Assembly: GCF_002483235.1 (NCBI RefSeq)
Contig: NZ_DLHN01000037.1
Location: 1 to 64,000 of the forward strand
Source: Pedobacter glucosidilyticus
GTDB taxonomy: Bacteria > Bacteroidota > Bacteroidia > Sphingobacteriales > Sphingobacteriaceae
Reading direction: 5' to 3'
Length of the DNA: 64,000 nucleotides
Shown here: positions 1 to 7,541 of the stretch, piece by piece
How the letters are laid out: the number at the start of each line of letters is the position of its first letter
How positions within the stretch are numbered: position 1 is the stretch's first letter
The notes under the pieces: model-generated
Seen by the model: the letters and a program-made list of their open reading frames with translations, nothing else
Databases searched by the model: none
Told to the model about the DNA's origin: nothing
Position numbers and translations under genes: made by a program

Positions 1-201
1 GGCTTCTTTCTTTTCCTTGATGAAAAGAAACAAAAATCAAGGCTGATGAATATTTGTAGTTTCGTCTAAATAAATCTTTATCCACAATCCTGAGTGGTGT
101 GAATGGTTTTACTTAATGAAGGTTTTTACAACACCCCTCGGATTGTTTCCCCGATAGTGTTTTTATGAAAGTTTCTACAAAAGATTTATTTGACTTCACG
201 T

Positions 202-232
202 CCAAATCTTCATAGGCCGTCTTTCGTTCTTC
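202..232 (-). repeat. 31-bp repeat, copy 1, coding-like on the minus strand
   Basis: Identical over 31 bases to 336-366. Read on the minus strand it encodes EERKTAYEDL. The frame continues toward position 178 with a divergent tail that keeps a K..KSF pattern, and runs on to a stop near 120. An in-frame stop lies about four codons upstream of the block and there is no ATG, so this is not a complete gene. Flanking sequence is also degenerately similar to the second copy, giving a repeat period of 134 bases. Confidence 0.7.
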
Positions 233-335
233 GGAGAATATTATTTAATGATTAAAGGAAATTTCTAAATATCCGCTTTTCAAATCTTTTTACTTTATAA
301 TTTTGAATATGCAAAAGATTTATGGGTCTTTCCTG

Positions 336-366
336 CCAAATCTTCATAGGCCGTCTTTCGTTCTTC
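336..366 (-). repeat. 31-bp repeat, copy 2, coding-like on the minus strand
   Basis: Second copy of the block at 202-232. On the minus strand it reads EERKTAYEDL and continues AGKTHKSFAYSKL to a stop. As in copy 1, a stop codon lies a few codons upstream and no start codon is present. The residues after the identical block differ in nucleotide sequence but keep K, K, S and F at matching positions. This suggests a decaying or dispersed coding repeat family. Confidence 0.7.
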
Positions 367-393
367 AGTAAGTTTTGTTTAATAGGATTGGGA

Positions 394-430
394 GTTCCTA
401 AACATTCGCTCTTTAGGAGCTTTTTAATTT
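394..430 (+). terminator. Hairpin with T-rich tail
   Basis: A 9-bp stem (394-402 with 412-420, including one G-T pair) encloses a 9-base loop and is followed by TTTTTAATTTTT on the plus strand. It has the shape of a rho-independent terminator. No plus-strand gene precedes it in the window, so what it would terminate is unknown; it may belong to the repeated element around it. Confidence 0.35.
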
Positions 431-457
431 TTACTTTTGATTTTTAAATTTTTAAGT

Positions 458-481
458 CTTTCTACTCTGCACTTTATACTT
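458..481. repeat. Pyrimidine-rich intergenic repeat, copy A
   Basis: Reads CTTTCTACTCTGCACTTTAT followed by ACTT. A near-identical version with one base inserted and one changed is at 18899-18923. Both copies lie directly downstream of the stop codon of a minus-strand gene (499 and 18925). Simple AAAGTA-type repeats are often seen between genes in Bacteroidota; no function is evident. Confidence 0.55.
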
Positions 482-498
482 ATAACTTTCTACCCTAT

Positions 499-1386
499 TC
501 ACTGAAAAACCTTTTTCATAAAAGCGGTATTAGCAGAAAAATTATCCATTACTTTGGTAGGAAAACGGGCATCGCGGGAGCGTTCTATGACCAACCAGCC
601 TTTCCAACCCATGGCGTCTAAAGTTTCTTTAACTTTAAACATATCTAAACGCTTATTATCTTGTAGCCATACGCCATCTTCATCTGTACAATGGATTTGG
701 CAAATACGCTTTTTACCCAAGATTTTTAATTCAGTTATCAAATCTCTACCGGCTTTTAAGGGATTAGAGAAATTAAAATAGATTTGGATATGTTTAGAGC
801 CTATCTCTTTCAACAATTTTTTCTCTTCTATAGCACTTAAAGAGGTTTCTATACCGATGATAACGCTAGCTTTTTTGGCCATAGTGCCTGCAACTTTTAA
901 TCGCTCTACAATAGCGGGTCTTAGCTCGGGGTTTTTAACTAAATCGCCTTGAACGCCTAAAGGAAGAAATGCTACTTTCACCTGCATCGCTTTCATGGTA
1001 TCAATACAATCTTGAAGCATTTTTTGATAGGTTGGTCTGGTAGCAAAGGATTGTGCGTAAAAACCTGTCATGGCTAATGAGCAAATTTCTAATTGCAGCT
1101 CTTTAGCTTTTGCTAAGAAAGCTGCTCTGGTAGCTTCATCTGCGAGTTTATTATCAAAAGTTTCTTGGTTGCCTAATCCTCCCATATCTAGCTCTAGACC
1201 ATCAGCGCCAATATCTTTGGCGAGTTGAAAAGCAGAGATTTTCTGACGCTTGAGAATCATCAAATCTATAACGGCTATTTTATAACGCTGTTTAGGTACA
1301 TCGGCGAAAGCCAAAAGCCTTTGTGGAATACAAGCTGCAGTGGCTAAAATTCCTAATTGACCAATAAACTGACGACGATGAGACAT
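499..1386 (-). CDS. Tat-exported sugar phosphate isomerase/epimerase-like TIM barrel protein
   Basis: This is a xylose-isomerase-like TIM barrel (AP endonuclease family 2), a fold that isomerises or epimerises sugars or dehydrates related polyols, usually with a divalent metal. The N-terminus has a twin-arginine signal (R4 R5 with F7 I8 after it, then a hydrophobic stretch to about residue 28), so the folded protein is probably exported to the periplasm. Likely metal-binding acids and histidines are visible in GLELD near residue 65, IGIETS in the middle, QIHCTDEDG and LVIERS near the C-terminus. It is the last gene of the pectin operon, 15 bases after the esterase gene. The substrate cannot be named; a role in processing a locus-derived sugar is inferred from position. 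Confidence 0.75.
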   Translation of the reverse strand: MSHRRQFIGQLGILATAACIPQRLLAFADVPKQRYKIAVIDLMILKRQKISAFQLAKDIGADGLELDMGGLGNQETFDNKLADEATRAAFLAKAKELQLEICSLAMTGFYAQSFATRPTYQKMLQDCIDTMKAMQVKVAFLPLGVQGDLVKNPELRPAIVERLKVAGTMAKKASVIIGIETSLSAIEEKKLLKEIGSKHIQIYFNFSNPLKAGRDLITELKILGKKRICQIHCTDEDGVWLQDNKRLDMFKVKETLDAMGWKGWLVIERSRDARFPTKVMDNFSANTAFMKKVFQ

Positions 1387-1401
1387 GCTATTTTAGCTAA
1401 A

Positions 1402-2775
1402 TTATTTGAACATTTTTTCTAATTGCTCGTAACCCATGATGGCGTTTTTAGGAAGATTTTCGCCTTTATCGCCAAAAACATATAGGGCTTCTTTTTTCTC
1501 TATGGTACAGCCAGACTCATCATAATGACCATTTTTATCTTGAACAGCTTTGGCATCTAGTTTAAACTGAGCGATTAAAAAATCGTAAACGGCTTTGCGC
1601 TTAGAGAAGCCAAAATCGTGTTTATCTTCTGGTAAATGAACGTTTTGTATTTGCGACGCTTTGCCATAATAGGCATACATTTTTTTGAGGTAAGGATAAT
1701 CATGCTGTGGAAAATGGGCTGTCCAGTCTCCACCATCAGAGATAACCAGTTGAGGGTTTGGCGCCGTGATAGCAGCTAATTCTACGTTGTTAGTTCCTCC
1801 GCCGCAAAGGTGTACAGGCATACCGCTTTCGCAAGGGCAACCTCCATAAAAATAAGATGATAAAGACACTACCGGGATGCTTAAATTTATTCTTGGATCC
1901 ATAGCGGCCATTAATACAGTTTGGCTACCGCCGCCAGACCCTCCGCAAATGCCTACACGGGTTTTATCAGCTTCTTTTAAACTCAATAAATAATCTAGTA
2001 ATCTGATAGCGCCTAGAGTTTGTATCGTTTGAGCAAGACTTTTACGATGGTCTTCATACTTAAATTGCAAACCCGACTCGCCCCAACCAAATAAGTCATA
2101 ACTTATGGTGATGGCTCCCATTTTGGCTATCATAGCGCAGCGGATTTGGCAATCTGCTCTGAAACGATGATCAAACCAATGTCCATCAGGACTTAAAATA
2201 ACCGGCACTTTACCCTTCATTTTCAATGGCTTATAGATTGAACCATTAACATATAAACCGGGCATAATTTCTAAAGCGATGTTTTCTACGGTGTATCCAT
2301 CCATCACTCTTTTTGGTGTAAGAATAGGCTTGCTTGAAGGCAATGCTGGCAAAGGAGACAGTTTAAGTGCTTTGTAAAGTTGTGGGCGAATAGAATCTCT
2401 GCGGATTTCCCAAGATTTTTTATCGCTATACAAAGCAGCCAATCTATCTAAATTATCCCAACCGTCTTGCACTTCCCAACGGTAATACTCGTACTCCTTA
2501 AGCTTATAAACTTTGTCTTTTTCTTTGTTGAGTTTTAAGTCGAGCGGTTTAAAAATATTGTCTAAAGTTTCCTCTAAGCTAGGTCTAAAGCGCCAATCGG
2601 CATAGCTTAGCCATTTATCTGCAACTTGGTTTTCGCTGTATTTAATCTTAACATCAAAGCGTCTTTCTATTCCTGTAATCACCTCTTTTAAAGGCTTTTT
2701 GTATTGATTATCGCTGTCTTGTTGCGCATACAGCGCCTGACAAACTACAAGAAGTATAAAAAGAATCTTTTTCAT
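1402..2775 (-). CDS. STN-domain / alpha-beta hydrolase fusion, acetyl xylan esterase-like
   Basis: Signal peptide 1-17 is followed by a segment (about 24-93) resembling the STN/secretin-TonB short N-terminal domain: a PLKEVITGIERRFDVKIKY strand-helix-strand unit and then SLEETLDNIFKPLDLKL. From about residue 150 it is an alpha/beta hydrolase of the acetyl xylan esterase/dienelactone hydrolase type. The nucleophile elbow is GGSGG with Ser280, the acid is Asp347 or Asp350, and the catalytic His is 386 in DKHDFGF. The predicted role is removal of ester groups from a pectic fragment in the periplasm. It lies 7 bases from the symporter gene and 15 from the isomerase-like gene. The STN module on an esterase is unusual and is inferred from pattern, not from a profile search. 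Confidence 0.72.
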   Translation of the reverse strand: MKKILFILLVVCQALYAQQDSDNQYKKPLKEVITGIERRFDVKIKYSENQVADKWLSYADWRFRPSLEETLDNIFKPLDLKLNKEKDKVYKLKEYEYYRWEVQDGWDNLDRLAALYSDKKSWEIRRDSIRPQLYKALKLSPLPALPSSKPILTPKRVMDGYTVENIALEIMPGLYVNGSIYKPLKMKGKVPVILSPDGHWFDHRFRADCQIRCAMIAKMGAITISYDLFGWGESGLQFKYEDHRKSLAQTIQTLGAIRLLDYLLSLKEADKTRVGICGGSGGGSQTVLMAAMDPRINLSIPVVSLSSYFYGGCPCESGMPVHLCGGGTNNVELAAITAPNPQLVISDGGDWTAHFPQHDYPYLKKMYAYYGKASQIQNVHLPEDKHDFGFSKRKAVYDFLIAQFKLDAKAVQDKNGHYDESGCTIEKKEALYVFGDKGENLPKNAIMGYEQLEKMFK

Positions 2776-2782
2776 GATGAAC

Positions 2783-4366
2783 TTATTGATTTTTATTGGC
2801 TAAGTTTTGTGCTTTCTCTTCTCTTCTTCCGGCAATCCATCCGCTGTAAAGCAAATTACGGTCTAGTGTTGGTTTAGGAAAAAACAAGCTGGCTAAGTAA
2901 CCAACGCCTATCACAATGAGATGGCTGTAAACACCCAGCATTAATTTATCATGAGTAAAGTTATAATCGCCCATATCTAGCAATAAGAACTTCTCCTCGC
3001 CCAAACCAATTTTGGTAGAAGTTAAAAAAGCGTAGGACGTGAAAATGATACAAACGATGATAGCAATATTTACCCCTTGCCTATTTGCCCGGGCAGAGAA
3101 TACACCGAGTAAAAATATCCCTACGATACCACCAGAGAAAATAGCGTATAAGGTAAAGATGATGCCTAAAACGCCTTCTCCACCTACATTGATGTAAATA
3201 GCGCCAATACCTATGGCTATAAAACCAGATAAAGCTACCATCCATCGACTAGCTAATAAGTATTCGTTATCTATTTTACCCGGACGAATTTTCTTATAAT
3301 AATCCTCGATACCAACGGCTGCCAAAGAGTTTAAATCGGCACTTAAGCTACAAATAGCAGCAGAAATCATGGCGGCTAAAATAAAACCTACAATACCGCT
3401 AGGCAGCTCGGTCATGATGAAATATGGGAATACGCTATTGGCATTTACATCTGCCGGAAGGCTTTGCTGTTGATAATAAACAAATAAAGCAGTACCGATA
3501 AACATAAATAAAGACCAAACGGGTACGGTTAACAAAATCCCTAATAAAGATGCTCTGATGGCAGATTTATCTGACCTGGCGGTTAAATATCTTTGGATAA
3601 CGGTTTGGTCTGTACCGTATTTTTGGATAGCATAAAACATCCCGTTAATAGCCATCACGATAAAGGTAAGTCGGGTAAAATCTATATCATAAGGACCAAA
3701 TCCTGTTCTTCCGTTTGCAGATGCAACCTCCCAAATGGTAGATAAACCACCGTTAACAGAGAAGATTATCACCAATAAAACCAATATACCACTAGCAAAA
3801 AGCATAAACCCTTGGAAAACATCTAACCAAATAACAGCTTCTATACCACCCAATAAATTAACTACGATAATGATTACCCCCACTACCATAATTACCCAAA
3901 AGGTATTGAAACCTGTCATGCTAGAGAGTGCTACTGCTAATAGGTAAAATACCGTCCCCATACCAGAAAACTGCCTTAAAACAAAGGCTATAGAGCTGTA
4001 ATAGCGAGCAAAAGAGCCAAAACGCTTCTCGAAATACTCATAAGTACTTAAACCAATGACTTTACGATATAAAGGAACAATAAACCAAATGGTACCAAGC
4101 AAAACAATGGGCACCATTAAGCCTTGCACCAATAATATCCAGTTGTTAGAAAAACCCTCGCCAGGATAACCCAAAAAGGTAACACTACTAATTAAAGTCG
4201 CTAATAAAGACATCCCAATGGCCCAAGATGGCACCCTACCTTTGGCAGAGAAATAAGCCTCGGTAGTTTTTTGGTTTCTGGCATAACGCAAACCAAAATA
4301 GAGGGTAATTAATAAAACGGCAATAATGATACTATAATCAATTATTCCTAGAACGGGTTTAGTCAT
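2783..4366 (-). CDS. Sodium:solute symporter (SSS family)
   Basis: A 527-residue polytopic membrane protein with about 13-14 hydrophobic segments and the SSS-family pattern: an early LATLISSVTFLGYPGEGF, a SADLNSLAAVG segment around 330-345, and a charged C-terminal tail. SSS proteins use the sodium gradient to import sugars, sugar acids, sialic acid or similar solutes. Between the acid-sugar kinase gene (27 bases upstream) and the esterase gene (7 bases downstream) it is the obvious inner-membrane importer for the compound handled by this operon. The substrate cannot be read from the sequence; a sugar acid or lactone is my inference. Confidence 0.85.
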   Translation of the reverse strand: MTKPVLGIIDYSIIIAVLLITLYFGLRYARNQKTTEAYFSAKGRVPSWAIGMSLLATLISSVTFLGYPGEGFSNNWILLVQGLMVPIVLLGTIWFIVPLYRKVIGLSTYEYFEKRFGSFARYYSSIAFVLRQFSGMGTVFYLLAVALSSMTGFNTFWVIMVVGVIIIVVNLLGGIEAVIWLDVFQGFMLFASGILVLLVIIFSVNGGLSTIWEVASANGRTGFGPYDIDFTRLTFIVMAINGMFYAIQKYGTDQTVIQRYLTARSDKSAIRASLLGILLTVPVWSLFMFIGTALFVYYQQQSLPADVNANSVFPYFIMTELPSGIVGFILAAMISAAICSLSADLNSLAAVGIEDYYKKIRPGKIDNEYLLASRWMVALSGFIAIGIGAIYINVGGEGVLGIIFTLYAIFSGGIVGIFLLGVFSARANRQGVNIAIIVCIIFTSYAFLTSTKIGLGEEKFLLLDMGDYNFTHDKLMLGVYSHLIVIGVGYLASLFFPKPTLDRNLLYSGWIAGRREEKAQNLANKNQ

Positions 4367-4393
4367 TGTAATTGGTTAGTTGCTATGAGAAGT

Positions 4394-5545
4394 TTAGAAC
4401 TTCCATATATTTTTTGTCCAGGTATAACTACCAGGCTTTAAAGTAATATTTATTTTTTGATCTTTCGCCATACTTCTGGTTAAACCTTGAGCAATTTCTT
4501 GAACCATCAGCAGGCGGTTAATCTTTAATTTATCTAAAATTGCCGATGCTGTAGCACCACCTTCTATCACCAATTCTTTAACCTTAACTTCTTGTAATAC
4601 CAGATTTAAAACCTCTGCCATGTAGCTTTTGATAATTTCTGGCTTGGCTTCTTGTTCTTGTTCTAAAGTATTTACAGCAATAATAACCTTAGCTTTTGAT
4701 TGTAAAATCTGGATAATCTCTTGCTGCCATTGCATTAATAAACTATCCTGATTTTTAACATCATGAGCTAAAGCAGCAGGCATATAACTTACCACTTCTT
4801 GTTGCTGTGCTTGTTTCACTAAGTTGATGCTCTTATCAAATTTACTACCGCAAACATAAATGATAGGGCTTTTAAGCATTAAACGCTCTTTTCTATTGAC
4901 CGATAAATTGGTGAAACGTTGTGCTAATAAAGCGTTAAAAAATGCAGATGAGCCCGCTAAAGCCACATCATGATGAGTATGTTTTAGCCAATGATTAAAA
5001 TCCTCTAAAATTTCTATATCGCCTATGGTTATTCCTATAGCTGCGAAATCATTTTCATGCTGTTGAATATGAACCGGAAAAACTGATGATGTTACCCTTA
5101 ATAAATCTTTAACAGAAGCGCTCTTAGCAGGATATTCTGGATCATGCGCAAAGCCTGTTTCGTGTATAAGCTTCCCTTCTATCCAGTATTCACCGTTTTT
5201 GATGGTTCTACCTAAAGATGGATTAGCAGCTAATATCAAAGCTTTTCGCATGCCTAAAGCCAGCATTTGCTCTTCTATTTCAGCCAATACATGACCACGC
5301 AAAACAGAATCTATTTTTTTAAAAATCAGCTGTGGATTTAACTTTCTTAATGCTGTAAAGGTGGTTTTGATAATCGCTCGGGCTTGTTCTTCTGCTAAAG
5401 AACGGGTATTGGCATTTACCACAACAACATCGGCTTTTTTGGCAAATTGCAAATCAGAAACCACCTCTACCGTGAGGTTATACCTTAGCGCAATACCACC
5501 AATTTCTGCTGCTCCTGTTAAATCATCTGCAATAACGGCTATCAT
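4394..5545 (-). CDS. Four-carbon acid sugar kinase family protein (DUF1537)
   Basis: The N-terminal IADDLTGAAE (5-14) is the hallmark of the DUF1537 acid-sugar kinases, and the C-terminal EGGATASAILDKL (about 330-342) is the glycine-rich nucleotide-binding part. The family phosphorylates D- or L-threonate, D-erythronate, 3-oxo-tetronates and related acids. At 383 residues it is slightly shorter than the roughly 420 common in the family. It sits 15 bases after a PdxA-family gene; DUF1537-PdxA2 pairs are known to convert phosphorylated tetronates to dihydroxyacetone phosphate plus CO2. The predicted role is cytoplasmic phosphorylation of a short sugar acid derived from the pectic glycan. The exact substrate is unknown. 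Confidence 0.85.
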   Translation of the reverse strand: MIAVIADDLTGAAEIGGIALRYNLTVEVVSDLQFAKKADVVVVNANTRSLAEEQARAIIKTTFTALRKLNPQLIFKKIDSVLRGHVLAEIEEQMLALGMRKALILAANPSLGRTIKNGEYWIEGKLIHETGFAHDPEYPAKSASVKDLLRVTSSVFPVHIQQHENDFAAIGITIGDIEILEDFNHWLKHTHHDVALAGSSAFFNALLAQRFTNLSVNRKERLMLKSPIIYVCGSKFDKSINLVKQAQQQEVVSYMPAALAHDVKNQDSLLMQWQQEIIQILQSKAKVIIAVNTLEQEQEAKPEIIKSYMAEVLNLVLQEVKVKELVIEGGATASAILDKLKINRLLMVQEIAQGLTRSMAKDQKINITLKPGSYTWTKNIWKF

Positions 5546-5560
5546 AAAATATAAAATGCT

Positions 5561-6607
5561 TTAGGATTGAACTTCTGCTTTTCTGTATGCTGCTAATTGT
5601 ACAGCAGAGTTTATAGCTAAAGTCATGGCATCTGCACTAGCAATACCTTTACCGGCAATTTCAAAGGCTGTACCATGGTCTACAGAAGTTCTGATGATAG
5701 GTAAACCCATGGTGATATTTACACCTTTAACGCTATCCATTTGCTTTTTAAGCGGATTCCATTTGAAGCCAGAAAGTTTAAACGGAATATGTCCTTGATC
5801 ATGATACATAGCTACAATACCGCCATAAAAGCCTGTTGCAGCTTTAGAAAATAAAGTATCTGCAGGTACTGGACCTTCTACATCATAACCTAAGGCTAAA
5901 GCTTGTTGTACGGCTGGTAAAATTTCCTCATCATCCTCGGTACCAAATAAACCAGAATCACCAGCATGCGGATTTAAGCCTGCTATACCGATTTTTAAAT
6001 TCTTTTCGCCCAAAGAGATTAAGCCCTGATATAAAAGCTCTACAACTTCAATAATTCTTTCTTTTTTAACCAAATCGCAAGCCTGTCTTAAAGAAACATG
6101 GGTAGAAACATGAATTACCTTCATGTTATCTTCTACCAAAAGCATTGCGTATTTTTTGGTCTGAGTTAAATCGGCATAAATTTCTGTATGGCCAGCGTAA
6201 TGATGACCAGCCTCGTTGATGGATTTTTTATTGATAGGCCCAGTTACGGTGGCATCAATAGCCCCTGCTAAAGCCAATTCTATGACTTTCTTAACTGCCT
6301 GAAAAGATGCTTCACCTGCCATAGCAGAGATAGCTCCAAATTCTAGCTTTTCTAAATCTACATTCTGAAGGTCAAAAACATCAAGCTTTCCCATTTCAAA
6401 ACGGGCATCGGCCACGTTTTGTATAGGATTAATTTGTGCCATTAAACCTAATTTTTTAATGATATGCTTAAAAACTGCAGCGTCACCAACTAATAAAGGG
6501 CGGCAATAATCGTATATTTTAAAATCAAGAAGCGCTTTAACGGCAATTTCTGGCCCAATACTGGCAGGGTCGCCCATGGTAATTCCGATAATTGGTTTAT
6601 GAGGCAT
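5561..6607 (-). CDS. PdxA-family 4-phospho-hydroxyacid dehydrogenase (PdxA2-like)
   Basis: A full-length member of the PdxA family (NAD-dependent oxidation and decarboxylation of 4-phosphohydroxy-L-threonine or 4-phospho-tetronates). The start GITMGDPASIGPE is typical. Metal ligands correspond to His170 (STHVS), His214 (NPHAG) and His269 (YHDQGHIPF), and GHTE lies at 139-142. It overlaps the aldolase gene by 11 bases and is followed after 15 bases by the DUF1537 kinase. That pairing favours PdxA2 (acid-sugar catabolism) over vitamin B6 synthesis. No second pdxA copy can be judged from this window, so a biosynthetic role cannot be fully excluded. Confidence 0.85.
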   Translation of the reverse strand: MPHKPIIGITMGDPASIGPEIAVKALLDFKIYDYCRPLLVGDAAVFKHIIKKLGLMAQINPIQNVADARFEMGKLDVFDLQNVDLEKLEFGAISAMAGEASFQAVKKVIELALAGAIDATVTGPINKKSINEAGHHYAGHTEIYADLTQTKKYAMLLVEDNMKVIHVSTHVSLRQACDLVKKERIIEVVELLYQGLISLGEKNLKIGIAGLNPHAGDSGLFGTEDDEEILPAVQQALALGYDVEGPVPADTLFSKAATGFYGGIVAMYHDQGHIPFKLSGFKWNPLKKQMDSVKGVNITMGLPIIRTSVDHGTAFEIAGKGIASADAMTLAINSAVQLAAYRKAEVQS

Positions 6608-7538
6608 GGCTTAATAAATTCAGGGTTATTTTTTCTCTTTTAATTAATTCGTGAAAACCTTTTCTCAGCTCGTTCTCTTCTGTTAAAGATAAACCACTAA
6701 GTGGAGGCATCATGGTACTTTCGCATAAGCCCAGTTCATTCATCAAAACTTTTAAAGCCCATAAAGACTCGCCCAAAGAACGGTCATGCTGGTATAAATG
6801 ACCTAATCTGTCAGACTGGATTTGATAATGAAAAGCCAAATTGTAATCTTTTTGAAGGACTGCTTGAAACATTGCTGAATAAATAGATGGAGCTATATTT
6901 CCGGTACTTGGTACCAAACCGTCAGCACCGTTGATAAGCGCATGAGCAGATTTTGCTGCCCAACCTAAAAAATAACTAAAATCTGATCGGTTTTTCCAAA
7001 GGTTTAAACACTCGTCTAACCTTTTTTCACTACGTTCAGAATCTTTAGCACCAACAATACTAGGGTGTTGACTAAGTTCATCCATCAGCGAAAGCGGAAT
7101 AGACATGTGTGTGGTTGCCGGGATATTATATACAATTAAAGGCCCGGGTATACCATCTGCTAGCTCTAAAAAATAGCGTTTCATTTGATCTTCAGACAGA
7201 TGATAATAAGTTGGCAAAGTTGCCGCTACCGCATCTACACCTTCATCAAAACATAATTTTGCAAACTCTATAGAGTCTTCTACGATGTTAGATGATATAC
7301 CCGCATACAGCTTTACATCTTTAGTTCTGATTTTTGCTGCTGTTTTTATATAATCTTCTTTGAAAGATTGCGGCAAAGAAGCAGATTCACCTGTAGTACC
7401 TAGTATAAAAGGCGAAGCATTGCTTTTATACAGGTGAGAAAAAATCCTTTCTACAGCCTCCTTATCCAGCTTATAATCATGCGCTAGTGGCGCTACAACC
7501 GGAACAATAGTTCCTTGAAATTTCTTTTCTGTATTCAT
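6597..7538 (-). CDS. DapA-family class I aldolase/dehydratase (DHDPS superfamily)
   Basis: A 313-residue TIM barrel of the dihydrodipicolinate synthase/N-acetylneuraminate lyase superfamily. Visible landmarks are GTTGES (47-52), Tyr137 in VYNIP and the Schiff-base Lys165 in GAKDS. Members form or cleave a carbon-carbon bond next to pyruvate, or dehydrate sugar acids. A 2-keto-3-deoxy sugar acid aldolase releasing pyruvate plus an aldehyde would fit its neighbours, the Fe-dependent alcohol dehydrogenase (3 bases upstream) and PdxA/kinase (downstream, overlapping). A lysine-biosynthesis role is unlikely in this context. The substrate is unassigned. Confidence 0.82.
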   Translation of the reverse strand: MNTEKKFQGTIVPVVAPLAHDYKLDKEAVERIFSHLYKSNASPFILGTTGESASLPQSFKEDYIKTAAKIRTKDVKLYAGISSNIVEDSIEFAKLCFDEGVDAVAATLPTYYHLSEDQMKRYFLELADGIPGPLIVYNIPATTHMSIPLSLMDELSQHPSIVGAKDSERSEKRLDECLNLWKNRSDFSYFLGWAAKSAHALINGADGLVPSTGNIAPSIYSAMFQAVLQKDYNLAFHYQIQSDRLGHLYQHDRSLGESLWALKVLMNELGLCESTMMPPLSGLSLTEENELRKGFHELIKREKITLNLLSHAS

Positions 7539-7541
7539 GTG

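Larger units (their letters stand above)
1..498. other. Gene-free left edge with repeats
   Basis: No intact gene is visible here. The stretch holds two copies of a 31-base identical block (202-232 and 336-366) inside longer degenerate repeats, a terminator-like hairpin on the plus strand (394-430), and a pyrimidine-rich repeat (458-481) that recurs at 18899-18923. On the minus strand both 31-base blocks read as the same ten-residue peptide, followed by short divergent tails and stop codons, with no ATG in frame. That fits remnants of a repeated coding sequence better than a functional gene. Confidence 0.6.

Noticed and set aside
178..366. A tandem small RNA pair or CRISPR-like repeat
   Set aside because: Only two copies exist, there are no regular spacers, and the conserved part reads as coding sequence on the minus strand. 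A CRISPR array is excluded and an RNA is unsupported.
5561..6607. Vitamin B6 biosynthesis pdxA
   Set aside because: It is coupled to a DUF1537 kinase and an aldolase in a glycan locus and not to any B6 gene, so PdxA2-type catabolism is favoured, though not proven.
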